Below are positions 20,645 through 28,443 of a stretch of 55,859 bases of DNA, one piece after another. A program made the position numbers and the translations under genes. The number at the start of each line of letters is the position of its first letter. The stretch's first letter is position 1. The notes under the pieces were generated by a model. The model was not told the DNA's origin and searched no databases. It was given only the letters and a program-made list of their open reading frames with translations. The stretch comes from Thiohalomonas denitrificans (GTDB lineage Bacteria > Pseudomonadota > Gammaproteobacteria > Thiohalomonadales > Thiohalomonadaceae): NCBI RefSeq assembly GCF_016841685.1, contig NZ_JAENYR010000019.1:1-55859 (forward strand). The letters run 5' to 3'.

Positions 20645-20824
20645 GCTCGAAGGCCGTTGAGGCAGGCGGGTATTGTTACCAGGTTAGGCAGCGCCGCGGC
20701 AAGAGCGGTCGGGAAACTCCGCTGCATGTGGGGAGCCACGGGCGTACTGCCGCTATTCTTGGCTCAATGCCTGGAGTCCCTGCGACCGTCTTGTTCTTCG
20801 TGGAGTTGGTGCCTTTAACGTTGG

Positions 20825-21079
20825 TCACCGACTCTTTTCTCGACAGACTGATGGTTTCCTTGCCTCTACAGCAGCAACAAGCTTGGCAGGAGATGTGTCG
20901 AGGGCTTCGGCAAGCGCGAAAAGACTCCTCAGTGATGGTTGCCTCAATCCCCGCTCAAGGAAGGAAATGAAGGTTCGGTCCACGCCCGCTTCGAGGGCAA
21001 GCCTCTCCTGGGACAACTTGCACTCAATGCGCCTCGCCCGCAAGACCTGACCGAAAGCCGTTTCCAGTGTTTCTCCCAT
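20825..21079 (-). CDS. XRE-family HTH regulator, copy 1
   Basis: An 84-residue XRE repressor-like protein whose helix-turn-helix spans about 12-66 (VLRARRIECKLSQERLALEA then FISFLERGLRQPSL). The frame extends to 21343, but ATG 21079 begins the conserved domain. It is divergent from a 58-residue coiled-coil gene at 21211. The same divergent arrangement is repeated at 21508-22054. It probably controls the intergenic promoters. Confidence 0.8.
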   Translation of the reverse strand: MGETLETAFGQVLRARRIECKLSQERLALEAGVDRTFISFLERGLRQPSLRSLFALAEALDTSPAKLVAAVEARKPSVCREKSR

Positions 21080-21210
21080 GGACGCAAGCTTCCCTTCTTG
21101 CGAGACTGATGGTCTACGGACTATAGTATGCAGTCCCTCGATCGCAACTGTTTGCTGGCCCAATGGGCGACCGGATGGTGGACGATGAAATGCGGGGTAA
21201 GGAGTATCGA

Positions 21211-21387
21211 ATGAAAAGGAAGAACAGTGCCAAGATCGCACGCCTGAAGGCCAAGATCGTGGACTTGGAAGTGCTAGTTGAAAAGTGGGCGCACGCGAAC
21301 GATCCGGAATCGAAGTGGATGCTCTATCTGCTGCGGGAAGCACTTGAAATGGGGCGGCTCAAATTGCGAGCCATGGAACGTAATTAA
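21211..21387 (+). CDS. small coiled-coil protein, copy 1
   Basis: A 58-residue, strongly helical protein. A basic heptad stretch (KIARLKAKIVDLEVLVEKW) leads to HANDPESKWMLYLLREALEM and a basic end. I do not recognise the family. A close paralogue sits at 21842-22054, with 20 identical residues in a row from ANDPESKW onward. The chosen ATG has AAGGAG 6 nt upstream, and the paralogue keeps the same spacing, which validates this start. Divergent pairing with an XRE gene suggests a small toxin, antitoxin or co-regulator; this is inference. Confidence 0.65.
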   Translation: MKRKNSAKIARLKAKIVDLEVLVEKWAHANDPESKWMLYLLREALEMGRLKLRAMERN

Positions 21388-21426
21388 GTGGGGAAGGCTG
21401 CGACCTTCGATAGCTACATCGGCATA

Positions 21427-21492
21427 TCCTCGCTTCGATATCATACCCTATTAATTCGACATTTCTGACGAAGGCGGGATTGAGCAGCAGGA
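21427..21492 (-). pseudogene. 66-bp remnant of a paralogue of the XRE gene at 27279
   Basis: CGCTTCGATATCAT...TTTCTGACGAAGGCGGGATT...AGCAGCAGGAT aligns closely with 27644-27708, inside the 275-residue XRE protein gene. On the minus strand it codes for the LLLNPAFVRNIE stretch. Nothing else of that gene remains here. Confidence 0.6.
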
Positions 21493-21507
21493 TGGTGGTT
21501 GTCTCGG

Positions 21508-21753
21508 TTACTGTCCCTTTATCCTTTGCAGCTCACTTGTCGGTGGGAATAAATCCCCGACTTCCACATCAAGCACTGCGGCGATTTTGATGAGGTTCAG
21601 CGCCGCAACATTCCTCTCACCCCGCTCAACTCCCCCGTAATAGGCGCGATCGAGCCCGACTTCGGCCGCGAAGCCTTCTTGCGATAGGCCCTTCGATTCC
21701 CTTACTGCCCGAATCCTGGCTCCGAGGGCCACCAGATGAGGGTGCTTGCTCAT
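21508..21753 (-). CDS. XRE-family HTH regulator, copy 2
   Basis: An 81-residue protein with a complete XRE helix-turn-helix (ARIRAVRESKGLSQEGFAAE then YYGGVERGERNVAALNLIKI) and a C-terminus ending in VGDLFPPTSELQRIKGQ. It is divergent from the second small coiled-coil gene, with 88 bp between the starts. Sequence identity to copy 1 is only moderate, whereas the coiled-coil partners are very similar, so the regulators have diverged faster or were exchanged. Confidence 0.82.
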   Translation of the reverse strand: MSKHPHLVALGARIRAVRESKGLSQEGFAAEVGLDRAYYGGVERGERNVAALNLIKIAAVLDVEVGDLFPPTSELQRIKGQ

Positions 21754-21841
21754 GAGCCCACGCTAAGGGTAGTATGCTTTTCCGGCCACGGCCTATGAGT
21801 ATCAATTGCTTTTTCTGAATGCATTAGTCAAGGAGCTTGGA

Positions 21842-22054
21842 GTGAAGAGGGAAAGGGGAACCGAGATCGCGCGTCTGAAGGCAAGGATTGCCGACTTGGA
21901 AGGATTGATCCAAAAATGGGCGTACGCCAACGATCCGGAATCGAAGTGGATGCTGTACCTTTTGCGGGAAGCGCTGGAAATGGGGCGGCTGAAGTTAAGA
22001 CGTGTCGAGCGGGAGAACGGAGATGAAACGCGGAAACTGGGACGGAGGGGTTGA
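21842..22054 (+). CDS. small coiled-coil protein, copy 2
   Basis: A 70-residue paralogue of the 21211 gene. It shares EIARLKARIADLEGLIQKW, then ANDPESKWMLYLLREALEMG, and has an extra basic tail (ENGDETRKLGRRG). The start is GTG 21842 with GGAG 6 nt upstream, matching copy 1. A longer in-frame start at 21806 lacks the conserved spacing. The gene stops 2 bp before the convergent HepT remnant. Function unknown. Confidence 0.65.
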   Translation: MKRERGTEIARLKARIADLEGLIQKWAYANDPESKWMLYLLREALEMGRLKLRRVERENGDETRKLGRRG

Positions 22055-22056
22055 AT

Positions 22057-22167
22057 TTAGAGCAGCGGTTGAATCAGGAGACCGGCGCTGTAGGCGAGCA
22101 CCTTCTCGGAGAAGGCGATCATATCGTTGATGTAAAAAGCCCATTCGCGCTTCGGTGTTTCAGACAT
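22057..22167 (-). pseudogene. N-terminal remnant of a HepT/HEPN toxin
   Basis: Starting at ATG 22167, inside the end of the nucleotidyltransferase gene, the frame reads MSETPKREWAFYINDMIAFS and EKVLAYSAG, and stops after 36 codons. This matches the beginning of HEPN/DUF86 toxins. The catalytic RxxxxH half is missing, replaced by the adjoining coiled-coil gene. The antitoxin-like nucleotidyltransferase survives. Confidence 0.6.
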
Positions 22168-22450
22168 TAACCCGTTCCTGTTCGATATACGGGCGTAATT
22201 CCGGACGTAGCGCCTTTTCAGTGACCAGGTCTACGGGGCAACCGAGCAGGTCTTCCAAATAAAACTGCACCCCGAAATAGCGGCCGGACGTGGCGGGCCT
22301 GTCGAAGTCCACCAGGATGTCCACATCACTTTCTCTGCCCGCTGTATCGCGCGCCGTTGAGCCAAAAAGGGCCAGCCGGATAACGCCGAAACGGGCCTGC
22401 AACTCCGGCTTGCCGAGAGCGAGCAGTTGAAGGGCGCGCTGTCGTTTCAT
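22160..22450 (-). CDS. MntA-like nucleotidyltransferase, orphaned
   Basis: A 96-residue minimal nucleotidyltransferase with LFGSTARD (29-36) and SDVDILVDFD (41-50), and a C-terminus (LLGCPVDLVTEKALRPELRP) typical of the MNT partners of HEPN toxins. It overlaps the start of a truncated HepT by 8 nt. With the toxin catalytic half gone, it is an orphan antitoxin. It is only distantly similar to the intact MntA at 9986. Confidence 0.85.
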   Translation of the reverse strand: MKRQRALQLLALGKPELQARFGVIRLALFGSTARDTAGRESDVDILVDFDRPATSGRYFGVQFYLEDLLGCPVDLVTEKALRPELRPYIEQERVNV

Positions 22451-22577
22451 GCCGGTTTCCGGAAAAGACGTTACCTGAGATTAGAAGAAAAAGCTTACCA
22501 CGGAAACCCTTCCAGGGTTTAGCCGCTGACAACCCGCGTTGGAGCATCGGGAGCGTGGAGCAAGGAGCCGAGCCGCC

Positions 22578-22775
22578 TCAGCCTTTCCAATACCGGAGCT
22601 CTGGCGATAGCACGCCATCGATCTCTTTGATTCGCTTTTGGTATTGCGCAATCCAACTATCCGCAGGCGGATTGACATACTCCTGATAGTCGAACCCGTG
22701 TTTAGCGATGTGTTCCCTGAGGGACTCTTGTAGTTTGATACGCTCTTTCACCAATTCTGCACGATTTTCGCTCAC
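22578..22775 (-). CDS. small hypothetical protein
   Basis: Sixty-five residues, not recognised. It begins with GTG at 22775 preceded by GGAGG at 8 nt, a strong ribosome binding site that supports translation. The sequence is charged and helical (ELVKERIKLQESLREHIAKH) with a middle HGFDYQEYVNPPADSW. There is no signal peptide or membrane segment. The preceding 22451-22577 and following 22776-23000 bp hold no recognised feature. Confidence 0.55.
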   Translation of the reverse strand: MSENRAELVKERIKLQESLREHIAKHGFDYQEYVNPPADSWIAQYQKRIKEIDGVLSPELRYWKG

Positions 22776-23000
22776 TGTTTTTTCCTCCGAAACATGAAGT
22801 CACAAGGAATCGCCGCTCCCGGTAACGGACCTGTGGTTCTAAATGGGAGCGAGGAATGGCAAATTAAGTCTGACTGCGTCAGTTCAGCCAATTATAGTGT
22901 GCTGCCGATCAGGCGAGCGGCCGTTGTGTGAATCTGTGCCGGTGACGCTCGTTGCTTCTTGCTAGGATGGACCGATTTTTGGTTAGAAGAGCAGACAATA

Positions 23001-23648
23001 ATGAAAACGAGCGTTCTCTTCATGCTGGTGCTGTGCGGCGTTCTTTTTCTGCCCGGCTACGCAGTAGCGGACCCCTGGAAAGATGAATCGGGCCATGGTT
23101 ACAAGGACGAGCCGCCGCCCTGGGCGCCGGCCCACGGCTACCGTCGCAAGCATGAAGGTCCGCGTGACTATCGATACCGGGAGGAGAAACCGGTGGCGGA
23201 GATACGGGTCTCGAACGCAGGTATCGCGATCCGGGGCAGCACCTGCGACCGTGAAGCCGCCGGAGCGGTCTTTGGTGGCATTCTTGGTGGCATCATCGGC
23301 AACCAGGTCGGCCGCAACGAAGGCAACCAGGAACTGGGGACGGTTGCGGGCGCGATTATCGGGTTCGCTGTTGGCAAAAGCCTCGGCCGCGGCATGGATA
23401 GCAAAGATGCCAGCTGTACCGCGCACGCCCTGGACAGCGCACGCGATGGCCAGACAGTGAGCTGGCACAATCCGGACTCCGGGGTCGATTTCCGCCTGAC
23501 GCCGATCGAAACCTTCCAATCCGATGGTCTCCTGTGTCGGCGCTACCACACGGAGGTGATCGGGAGTGATGATCAGGCAGAGGGCCGCTCGAAGGCGTGT
23601 CGCACGCAGGATGGCACCTGGCGATTCGGGCAGAAGACGTCCACCTGA
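23001..23648 (+). CDS. secreted glycine-zipper protein
   Basis: A 215-residue protein with an N-terminal signal peptide (MKTSVLFMLVLCGVLFLPGY then AVA). A Pro/His/Arg-rich linker is followed by a glycine-zipper 2TM segment: AGAVFGGILGGIIGNQVG and LGTVAGAIIGFAVGKSLG. The C-terminal domain has four cysteines. The layout matches the Rickettsia 17-kDa antigen/OmpA-like glycine-zipper family of outer-membrane or periplasmic proteins. ATG 23001 is chosen because the signal peptide starts there. Confidence 0.8.
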   Translation: MKTSVLFMLVLCGVLFLPGYAVADPWKDESGHGYKDEPPPWAPAHGYRRKHEGPRDYRYREEKPVAEIRVSNAGIAIRGSTCDREAAGAVFGGILGGIIGNQVGRNEGNQELGTVAGAIIGFAVGKSLGRGMDSKDASCTAHALDSARDGQTVSWHNPDSGVDFRLTPIETFQSDGLLCRRYHTEVIGSDDQAEGRSKACRTQDGTWRFGQKTST

Positions 23649-23658
23649 ACGACTCTGA

Positions 23659-24027
23659 TTAGCTAACTTTTCCGTAGTCGTACCAGACGGCCTCGATATT
23701 GTGGCCGTCTGGGTCGTAGACAAACGCGGCATAGTAGCCCGGCCAGTAGTCACGGTAGCCGGGAGCACCGTTATCGGTTGCGCCGGCATTCAGCGCCGCC
23801 TTGTAGAAAGCCTCAACCTCTTTTCGGCTGTTTGCCTCGAAAGCGAGGTGAGTCGGCACAACGGTATCCTCGCGCTCAATCCAGAAGTCTGTATTCTTCC
23901 CGTCGTTGAAACCCGCCGCCTCACCGAATTCCATGTTATTCCTATAGCCGAGCGGTGCGAGAGCCTGCACGTAGAAAGCTTTCGACTTCGTGTAGTCGCT
24001 CACGTGTAACGTGGTATGTGCGATCAT
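23659..24027 (-). CDS. VOC-family (glyoxalase-like) protein
   Basis: A 122-residue protein of the vicinal oxygen chelate fold. It has the first strand HTTLHVSDYTKSKAFYVQAL, a central TDFWIERED and the closing YAAFVYDPDGHNIEAVWYD with a metal-ligand type Glu. Family members include glyoxalases, dioxygenases and fosfomycin-resistance enzymes; the substrate cannot be predicted. It stands alone, convergent with the glycine-zipper gene. Confidence 0.85.
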   Translation of the reverse strand: MIAHTTLHVSDYTKSKAFYVQALAPLGYRNNMEFGEAAGFNDGKNTDFWIEREDTVVPTHLAFEANSRKEVEAFYKAALNAGATDNGAPGYRDYWPGYYAAFVYDPDGHNIEAVWYDYGKVS

Positions 24028-24114
24028 GGCCGGATCTCCCCATGCCTGGAGCTTAGGCAGCTTAGGTTCTGTCCCCTAGTGTAGATGACCCCGCTTTTTC
24101 GATCGTCCCGGCTT

Positions 24115-24138
24115 CCCGGGCGTCACCCGACGCCCGGG
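24115..24138. terminator. perfect 10-bp GC-rich hairpin, no T-run
   Basis: CCCGGGCGTC (24115-24124), loop ACCC and GACGCCCGGG (24129-24138) form a perfect stem. It lies upstream of the VOC gene, with no gene ending toward it, so its role is unclear. The 490 bp from 24028 to 24520 hold only this and a MITE. Confidence 0.4.
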
Positions 24139-24362
24139 CGGGCGTTCGATGTTCTGCATTGGCGCGAATAATCGCAGGCGAGAATGGGATCCACCATGGG
24201 ATTTGCAGGTTAGCGGAGCCCCCGCATAGACGGACGGGGCAGCCGAGCAGAGGGGACGGAGGGAATAAATTCTGAGCGGTTTCGCACCAATCACTTTTTG
24301 GGAATATATGGATTTTCTTCTGTATATAGACGGATATTCTGGCACTAACTAGCTTTATAGTA

Positions 24363-24488
24363 GTAACTACTCACCCCCTCCGTCATTCCCGCGTAGGCGG
24401 GGATCCAGAGAACAGAAGCATGGCTCCAAATGGATGCGGGGATGATGGATTTCCCGGGCCGTGCGCGATCACCCGGGCGAGCAGTTAC
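24363..24488. mobile_element. MITE-like element, short copy
   Basis: Begins GTAACTACTCACCCCC and ends GGGCGAGCAGTTAC, the same terminal inverted repeats as the copies at 32118, 32403, 47856 and 49932, with an internal CGTCATTCCCGCGTAGGCGG block. It is 126 bp, missing about 70 bp of the 197-bp form. Flanking 8-mers (TTATAGTA and TGATATTA) agree at 6 of 8 positions. It ends 32 bp before the multicopper oxidase start. Confidence 0.75.
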
Positions 24489-24520
24489 TGATATTACGTC
24501 CAAACACGAAGGTGTTCGTG

Positions 24521-25531
24521 ATGAAAAGGAGAGCCTTTCTTCAGAGAACGGTGCGCGGCTCCGGTGTGCTTTTTGCTGGTGGTTTGGGGCTGCTCTCGTG
24601 GGCTCCGCGGAGTGTGGCCGCGACGATACAGGTTGCCCTCGGCGTGCACGCCGGTTATGCGCCGATGGTCGATGGTACGTCCGCCTACATGGTGACTTTC
24701 AGCGGTGGTTCCAGTGTCGAATTCCCGGGGCCGACCATCGTCTGCCGCGAAGATGACCTGGTCAGCATCAGCATCCAGAACCCCTTGTCCATCAACGCGG
24801 TATTTCACGTTGGGCGCACCGCGATTCGCCACACAGTCGGCGCTGGCTCGAGTGTAAACTTCGACTTCGAGGCACCCCCGGCCGGTACTTACCTCTACTA
24901 CGACGACCAGAACAGTGGCGTTAATCGGTCGATGGGTCTGCATGGCACGCTGGTGGTGATGCCCGCCGGCAGCGACAACCGTTCGTTTTCGGACGGGCCA
25001 ACATTTGTACGTCAGTACAAATGGTTACTCGCAAGCGTCGACCCGGCTTGGGGCGAACATCTCGCGAACAGTGGAGTCGCTGCCATCGGTGGAATCGATC
25101 CGGACAGTTTTTCGCCGCGTTACTTCACGATCAATGGTCGCAGTTTCGACCAGACCGATGAACCCAATACGCATATCAAAGGCTTGGTAGGGGACGCCAC
25201 GCTTATCCGCCTGCTCAATGCCGGAGGCATGGTCAATTCCCCCCATTTCCACGGCAACCACGTCGAAATCGTCAGCCTGAACGGAAGCAATTCCAGTGGC
25301 GCACGCAAAAAGAAAGATATCGTTTCGATGTTTCCGCTCGACTGTCGCGATGTCCTCCTGCCGATGGCAACCCCGCCCGACGCCTGGCCGCCGGCTTCCG
25401 GTGCGCAGCATTTTCCAATGCACTGCCATGCCGAGATGTCACAGACCGCAGGCGGCGGCTTCTATCCTCACGGCATGCATGCGTCGATAACCATTGGCGA
25501 GGCGCCGACCAGCGAGCCGCAGTTGGACTGA
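24521..25531 (+). CDS. multicopper oxidase-like protein, Tat-exported
   Basis: A 336-residue cupredoxin-fold protein. The N-terminus MKRRAFLQRTVRGSG is a twin-arginine signal leading to a hydrophobic stretch, so the folded protein is exported. Copper-type motifs include NSPHFHGNHVEIV (near 240) and HFPMHCHAEMS near 300 with a later PHGM. The first-domain HxH motif usual in full oxidases is replaced (AVFHVGRTAIRHT). A second cupredoxin gene follows after 36 bp with its own ribosome binding site. Together they resemble a divided multicopper oxidase; substrate (Cu, Mn, Fe or organic) unknown. ATG 24521 is chosen for the Tat motif. Confidence 0.8.
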   Translation: MKRRAFLQRTVRGSGVLFAGGLGLLSWAPRSVAATIQVALGVHAGYAPMVDGTSAYMVTFSGGSSVEFPGPTIVCREDDLVSISIQNPLSINAVFHVGRTAIRHTVGAGSSVNFDFEAPPAGTYLYYDDQNSGVNRSMGLHGTLVVMPAGSDNRSFSDGPTFVRQYKWLLASVDPAWGEHLANSGVAAIGGIDPDSFSPRYFTINGRSFDQTDEPNTHIKGLVGDATLIRLLNAGGMVNSPHFHGNHVEIVSLNGSNSSGARKKKDIVSMFPLDCRDVLLPMATPPDAWPPASGAQHFPMHCHAEMSQTAGGGFYPHGMHASITIGEAPTSEPQLD

Positions 25532-25567
25532 GTCGGGCGCTCACGAAATCTGTAATGGAGAGGAGCT

Positions 25568-26596
25568 ATGAGTCACGGTATGGATGGTGGTAATTGTCCG
25601 GCGGGCATTACCGGAACCTGTGGACTTCATCTCGATTCGCCGGCAACGCCGGGCCGGGTGACGCCGGACATCGAGTTCTTCCGTAACACCTTCATGGATG
25701 GCAACCAGGTCATCAATGGTGTGAACGTTCCCATCTGGGGATTCAACGAAGGCGGTGGTATGGGTGGTGGCGGTATGGGTGGTGGCATGGGTGGTGGCAT
25801 GGGGGGCGCTTTGCCTTCGTCACCCATCCGAGTGAAGGAGGGGCAGATCGTACATACCCACCTCACCACGATGATGGCACCGCATACCATCCACCACCAC
25901 GGCATCGAACCGGACACCTTCAATGATGGTGTCGGGCATTACTCCTTCGATGTCGACGGCAGTTATACCTATCAGTGGCGCGCATCCCAAGCCGGGACCT
26001 ACTTTTATCATTGCCACCTCAACACCGTCCTGCATGCGGAGATGGGGATGTACGGGGCGCTGATTATCGACCCACCGGGCGGGCCGGGCACGGCGTTCAC
26101 CGGTGGCCCGTCTTACGACGTGGAGGCGATTTGGGCGGTGGACGACATCGACATGGCCTGGCACTGTCTGCCGTGGGATGCGGCCCTTTGTGGTGGTGAT
26201 GCTCGCCTGAACGACTTCAACCCCGATCTGTTCTGCATCAACGGGCTGGGCGAGGATCTGACCGAAACCGATTCATCGGTGGCGATCACGGCCGCGGCTG
26301 GTGAATCGATTCTGCTGCGTTACATCATGGCAGGCTATGTGCCACAGCGGGTGAACTTCCCCGCCGGGCTGGGCGACGTCTACATCATCGCCGAGGACGG
26401 CAGACCCTTGCCGCAAGCGCAGCTAGTGCCGGCCGGTGGTTCGGTACTGATGACACCTGCGGAACGCTACGAGTTTCTCATCCAGCCGGGCAGCCCGGGA
26501 ACCTATCCTGTCGACATCCGGTTCTACGACTACCGGGCGGTCTCCGGAGCATTGCGCCAAATAGGCGGTATCCGAAGCACTGTCACCGTGAACTGA
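25568..26596 (+). CDS. multicopper oxidase-like protein with Met/Gly-rich loop, no signal peptide
   Basis: A 342-residue cupredoxin protein. Copper ligands are visible in HTIHHHGIEPDTFNDG and in GTYFYHCHLNTVLHAEMGM (HCH-x5-H-x3-GM, type 1 site). A Gly/Met repeat (GGGMGGGGMGG and on, residues about 63-81) precedes the first copper motif; Met-rich loops bind Cu(I) in copper oxidases. AGGAGCT precedes the ATG. There is no Sec or Tat signal, although the neighbour has one, so export by hitch-hiking on the Tat partner is plausible. Confidence 0.8.
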   Translation: MSHGMDGGNCPAGITGTCGLHLDSPATPGRVTPDIEFFRNTFMDGNQVINGVNVPIWGFNEGGGMGGGGMGGGMGGGMGGALPSSPIRVKEGQIVHTHLTTMMAPHTIHHHGIEPDTFNDGVGHYSFDVDGSYTYQWRASQAGTYFYHCHLNTVLHAEMGMYGALIIDPPGGPGTAFTGGPSYDVEAIWAVDDIDMAWHCLPWDAALCGGDARLNDFNPDLFCINGLGEDLTETDSSVAITAAAGESILLRYIMAGYVPQRVNFPAGLGDVYIIAEDGRPLPQAQLVPAGGSVLMTPAERYEFLIQPGSPGTYPVDIRFYDYRAVSGALRQIGGIRSTVTVN

Positions 26597-26856
26597 GTGC
26601 AGACATGGAAACGGGTAAAGGGGGAGGTGTTGCTTTGTGTACCGGCGTCCGGGACTCGACGGACTACCGGGATAAGAAGTGTAAGGCCATGTAATTAAAT
26701 GCACGGGGGGAGTCGATCCCTGGCGGCAACGCGAACAGACTCAGGATCTTTCCTCTTGCACTAACCCACAAATCCCGATGGTAATCCCGCTTTGGTCGGT
26801 CACAACCCGGATAAATCGTTTGTCGCGGCGCTCCCGGAGCAACTTTAGCCGGGCCA

Positions 26857-27250
26857 GTCGGCGCATTTGGACGTGCCCCTTGCGAGGTTGGCGCACGCTG
26901 AAACTCTACAGTTTTGTCAACCAATGGTGGCGGGTCAAGAATGCGCCCTACGCAAGGGCTCTCCTCGTAGGGTGCATTCTGCAAATGCACCGTTTTCGGC
27001 GGAGAGCGGAGTCGGCGCATTTGGATGTGCCCCTTGCGAGGTTGGCGCACGCTGAAACTCTACAGTTTTGTCAACCAATGGTGGCGGGTCAAGAATGCGC
27101 CCTACGCAAGGGCTCTCCTCGTAGGGTGCATTCTGCAAATGCACCGTTTTCGGCGGAGAGCGGAGTCGGCGCATTTGGATGTGGCCCATGCAATGGTGGT
27201 GAAATCTGAAAAAGTACCGGTTTTGCCAAACGATGGTGGCGGTCAAGAAT
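26857..27250. repeat. 154-bp tandem repeat, two full copies and a decayed third
   Basis: GCGCATTTGGA starts at 26861, 27015 and 27169, a constant period of 154 bp. The first two units are nearly identical; the third diverges after about 80 bp. Each contains an inverted pair around GTAGGGTGCATTCTGCAAAT. Open frames on both strands in this block are products of the repeat and are not called as genes. The region from 26597 to 27278 holds nothing else recognised. Confidence 0.85.
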
Positions 27251-27278
27251 GCGCCCTACGCGAGCTGGGGAATGCGTT

Positions 27279-28106
27279 CTATTCCACGACGCTCAACCGG
27301 TGGTAGCGCTCGGCCGGGATTTCGATGGCGACCACATGTTCCAGATTTACGAACCGCGAGCGATAGTGACCCTCTTGTGCCAGCTCCACGAACGCGCTGC
27401 GTGGTACATGGGCGTGTCCGAACTCGAGGGCGAACAGGTCCGGAACGACCTCTTCATTGAGGTAGCTCCACTCGTCTTTTCCGTTGTCGTAGGTCACCCG
27501 CAAGTCGGTGGCCAGTTGTAGGGCGCGTTCTTCGCCGAGTTCCGCAATCAGCCTTTCGCAGGCTTTTCGGACTTGGCCGGTGATCGCTTCGTGGCCCCAG
27601 CCATCCAGTGCCCGATAGACTTCGGGGTGTTCAAACCCGGGCATCGCTTCGACATCATCCCCTATCAACTCGATGTTTCTGACGAAAGCGGGATTAAGCA
27701 GCAGGATTTTGTTGTTCAGCGTCCAGGCGTAGAGCCAGCCATCCGGGGTGCCTTCCGCGTGCAGGGGCTTGCGCGGTTCGAGTTGTTCCAGGAGCGATTC
27801 CCGTGCCCGTTCGTCGATGGGGAATTGGCGGTGGCCAACGGTGGTTTCTATGGTAAGGGTTCCGTAAGGGGTACCGGTATCGGTGACGGCGAACGGCGTC
27901 TCCGGCCACTCCTCGGGCTCGATCTCCCAGCCGAGCAGTTCTTCCACCGTGCAATGCAGCACCATGCACAGGTCCTTCGCCTGGCGAACGCTCAACAGGG
28001 CGTCGCCGCTCTCCCAGCGGGCGATGTTTACCGGCTCTGTGCCGAGGCGCGCCGCCAACTCTTCCCGGGTCATCCCCTGCTGGGTGCGAAGATCCCTGAG
28101 TCGCAT
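27279..28106 (-). CDS. XRE-family regulator with unknown C-terminal domain
   Basis: A 275-residue protein. An XRE helix-turn-helix lies at about 1-60 (RDLRTQQGMTREELAARLGT then NIARWESGDALLSVRQA). A 200-residue C-terminal domain follows that I do not recognise, with WLYAWTLNNKILLLNPAFVR and YNGKDEWSYLNEEVVPDLFA-like segments; it could be a ligand-binding or enzyme domain. A 66-bp piece of a paralogue remains at 21427-21492, indicating recombination between the two loci. No obvious partner gene. Confidence 0.75.
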   Translation of the reverse strand: MRLRDLRTQQGMTREELAARLGTEPVNIARWESGDALLSVRQAKDLCMVLHCTVEELLGWEIEPEEWPETPFAVTDTGTPYGTLTIETTVGHRQFPIDERARESLLEQLEPRKPLHAEGTPDGWLYAWTLNNKILLLNPAFVRNIELIGDDVEAMPGFEHPEVYRALDGWGHEAITGQVRKACERLIAELGEERALQLATDLRVTYDNGKDEWSYLNEEVVPDLFALEFGHAHVPRSAFVELAQEGHYRSRFVNLEHVVAIEIPAERYHRLSVVE

Positions 28107-28308
28107 CAGTGTGGCTCCTTTTCAATCGGTGGCCCCAATATGTGGGCTCCGTTGTGTCGGTGTCAATCCATCCGTAAGAGGCGCGGATGCGGCAAGGTAA
28201 GTTCGGTCGTACACTGTTATGCCCCGAGCTAGCTGAGTCTGTCCTGGCTAGATAGCTGTTCCGAACTTGTGTCCAGCACGCTCCTTTTGGCGACACATCG
28301 AAATACAA

Positions 28309-28361
28309 GTAGGAGCGGCGGAAGCCGCGATTCGGCATATCGCGACTCCCGTCGCTCCTAC
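28309..28361. repeat. inverted pair of REP-like palindromes
   Basis: GTAGGAGCGGCGGAAGCCGC on the left faces GTCGCTCCTAC on the right with TCGCGA/CGCGA arms between, a 53-bp hairpin-forming unit. It belongs to the GTAGGAG...GCGAT family near metH but has the GCGGC core. It lies in the 337-bp gap upstream of the flavin reductase-like gene. Confidence 0.7.
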
Positions 28362-28443
28362 ACGCATGGACACCAATTTGGAACGCGTATTTTGCGTACT
28401 CTGTCCTAGACTGATGGTGTGCAGTAACGGTTTGGGAGGGTAG

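Noticed and set aside
24076-24345. 89-residue minus-strand frame upstream of the MITE
   Set aside because: Some likeness to the ends of REP-associated transposases was suspected, but no catalytic motif or convincing start is present.
24521-26596. Single multicopper oxidase gene split by a frameshift
   Set aside because: The second gene has its own AGGAGCT and ATG, both proteins are complete cupredoxin units, and the 36-bp gap contains no homologous coding remnant.
26778-27306. Plus- and minus-strand frames inside the 154-bp tandem repeat
   Set aside because: They repeat the same peptide with the DNA period, lack ribosome binding sites and match nothing recognised.
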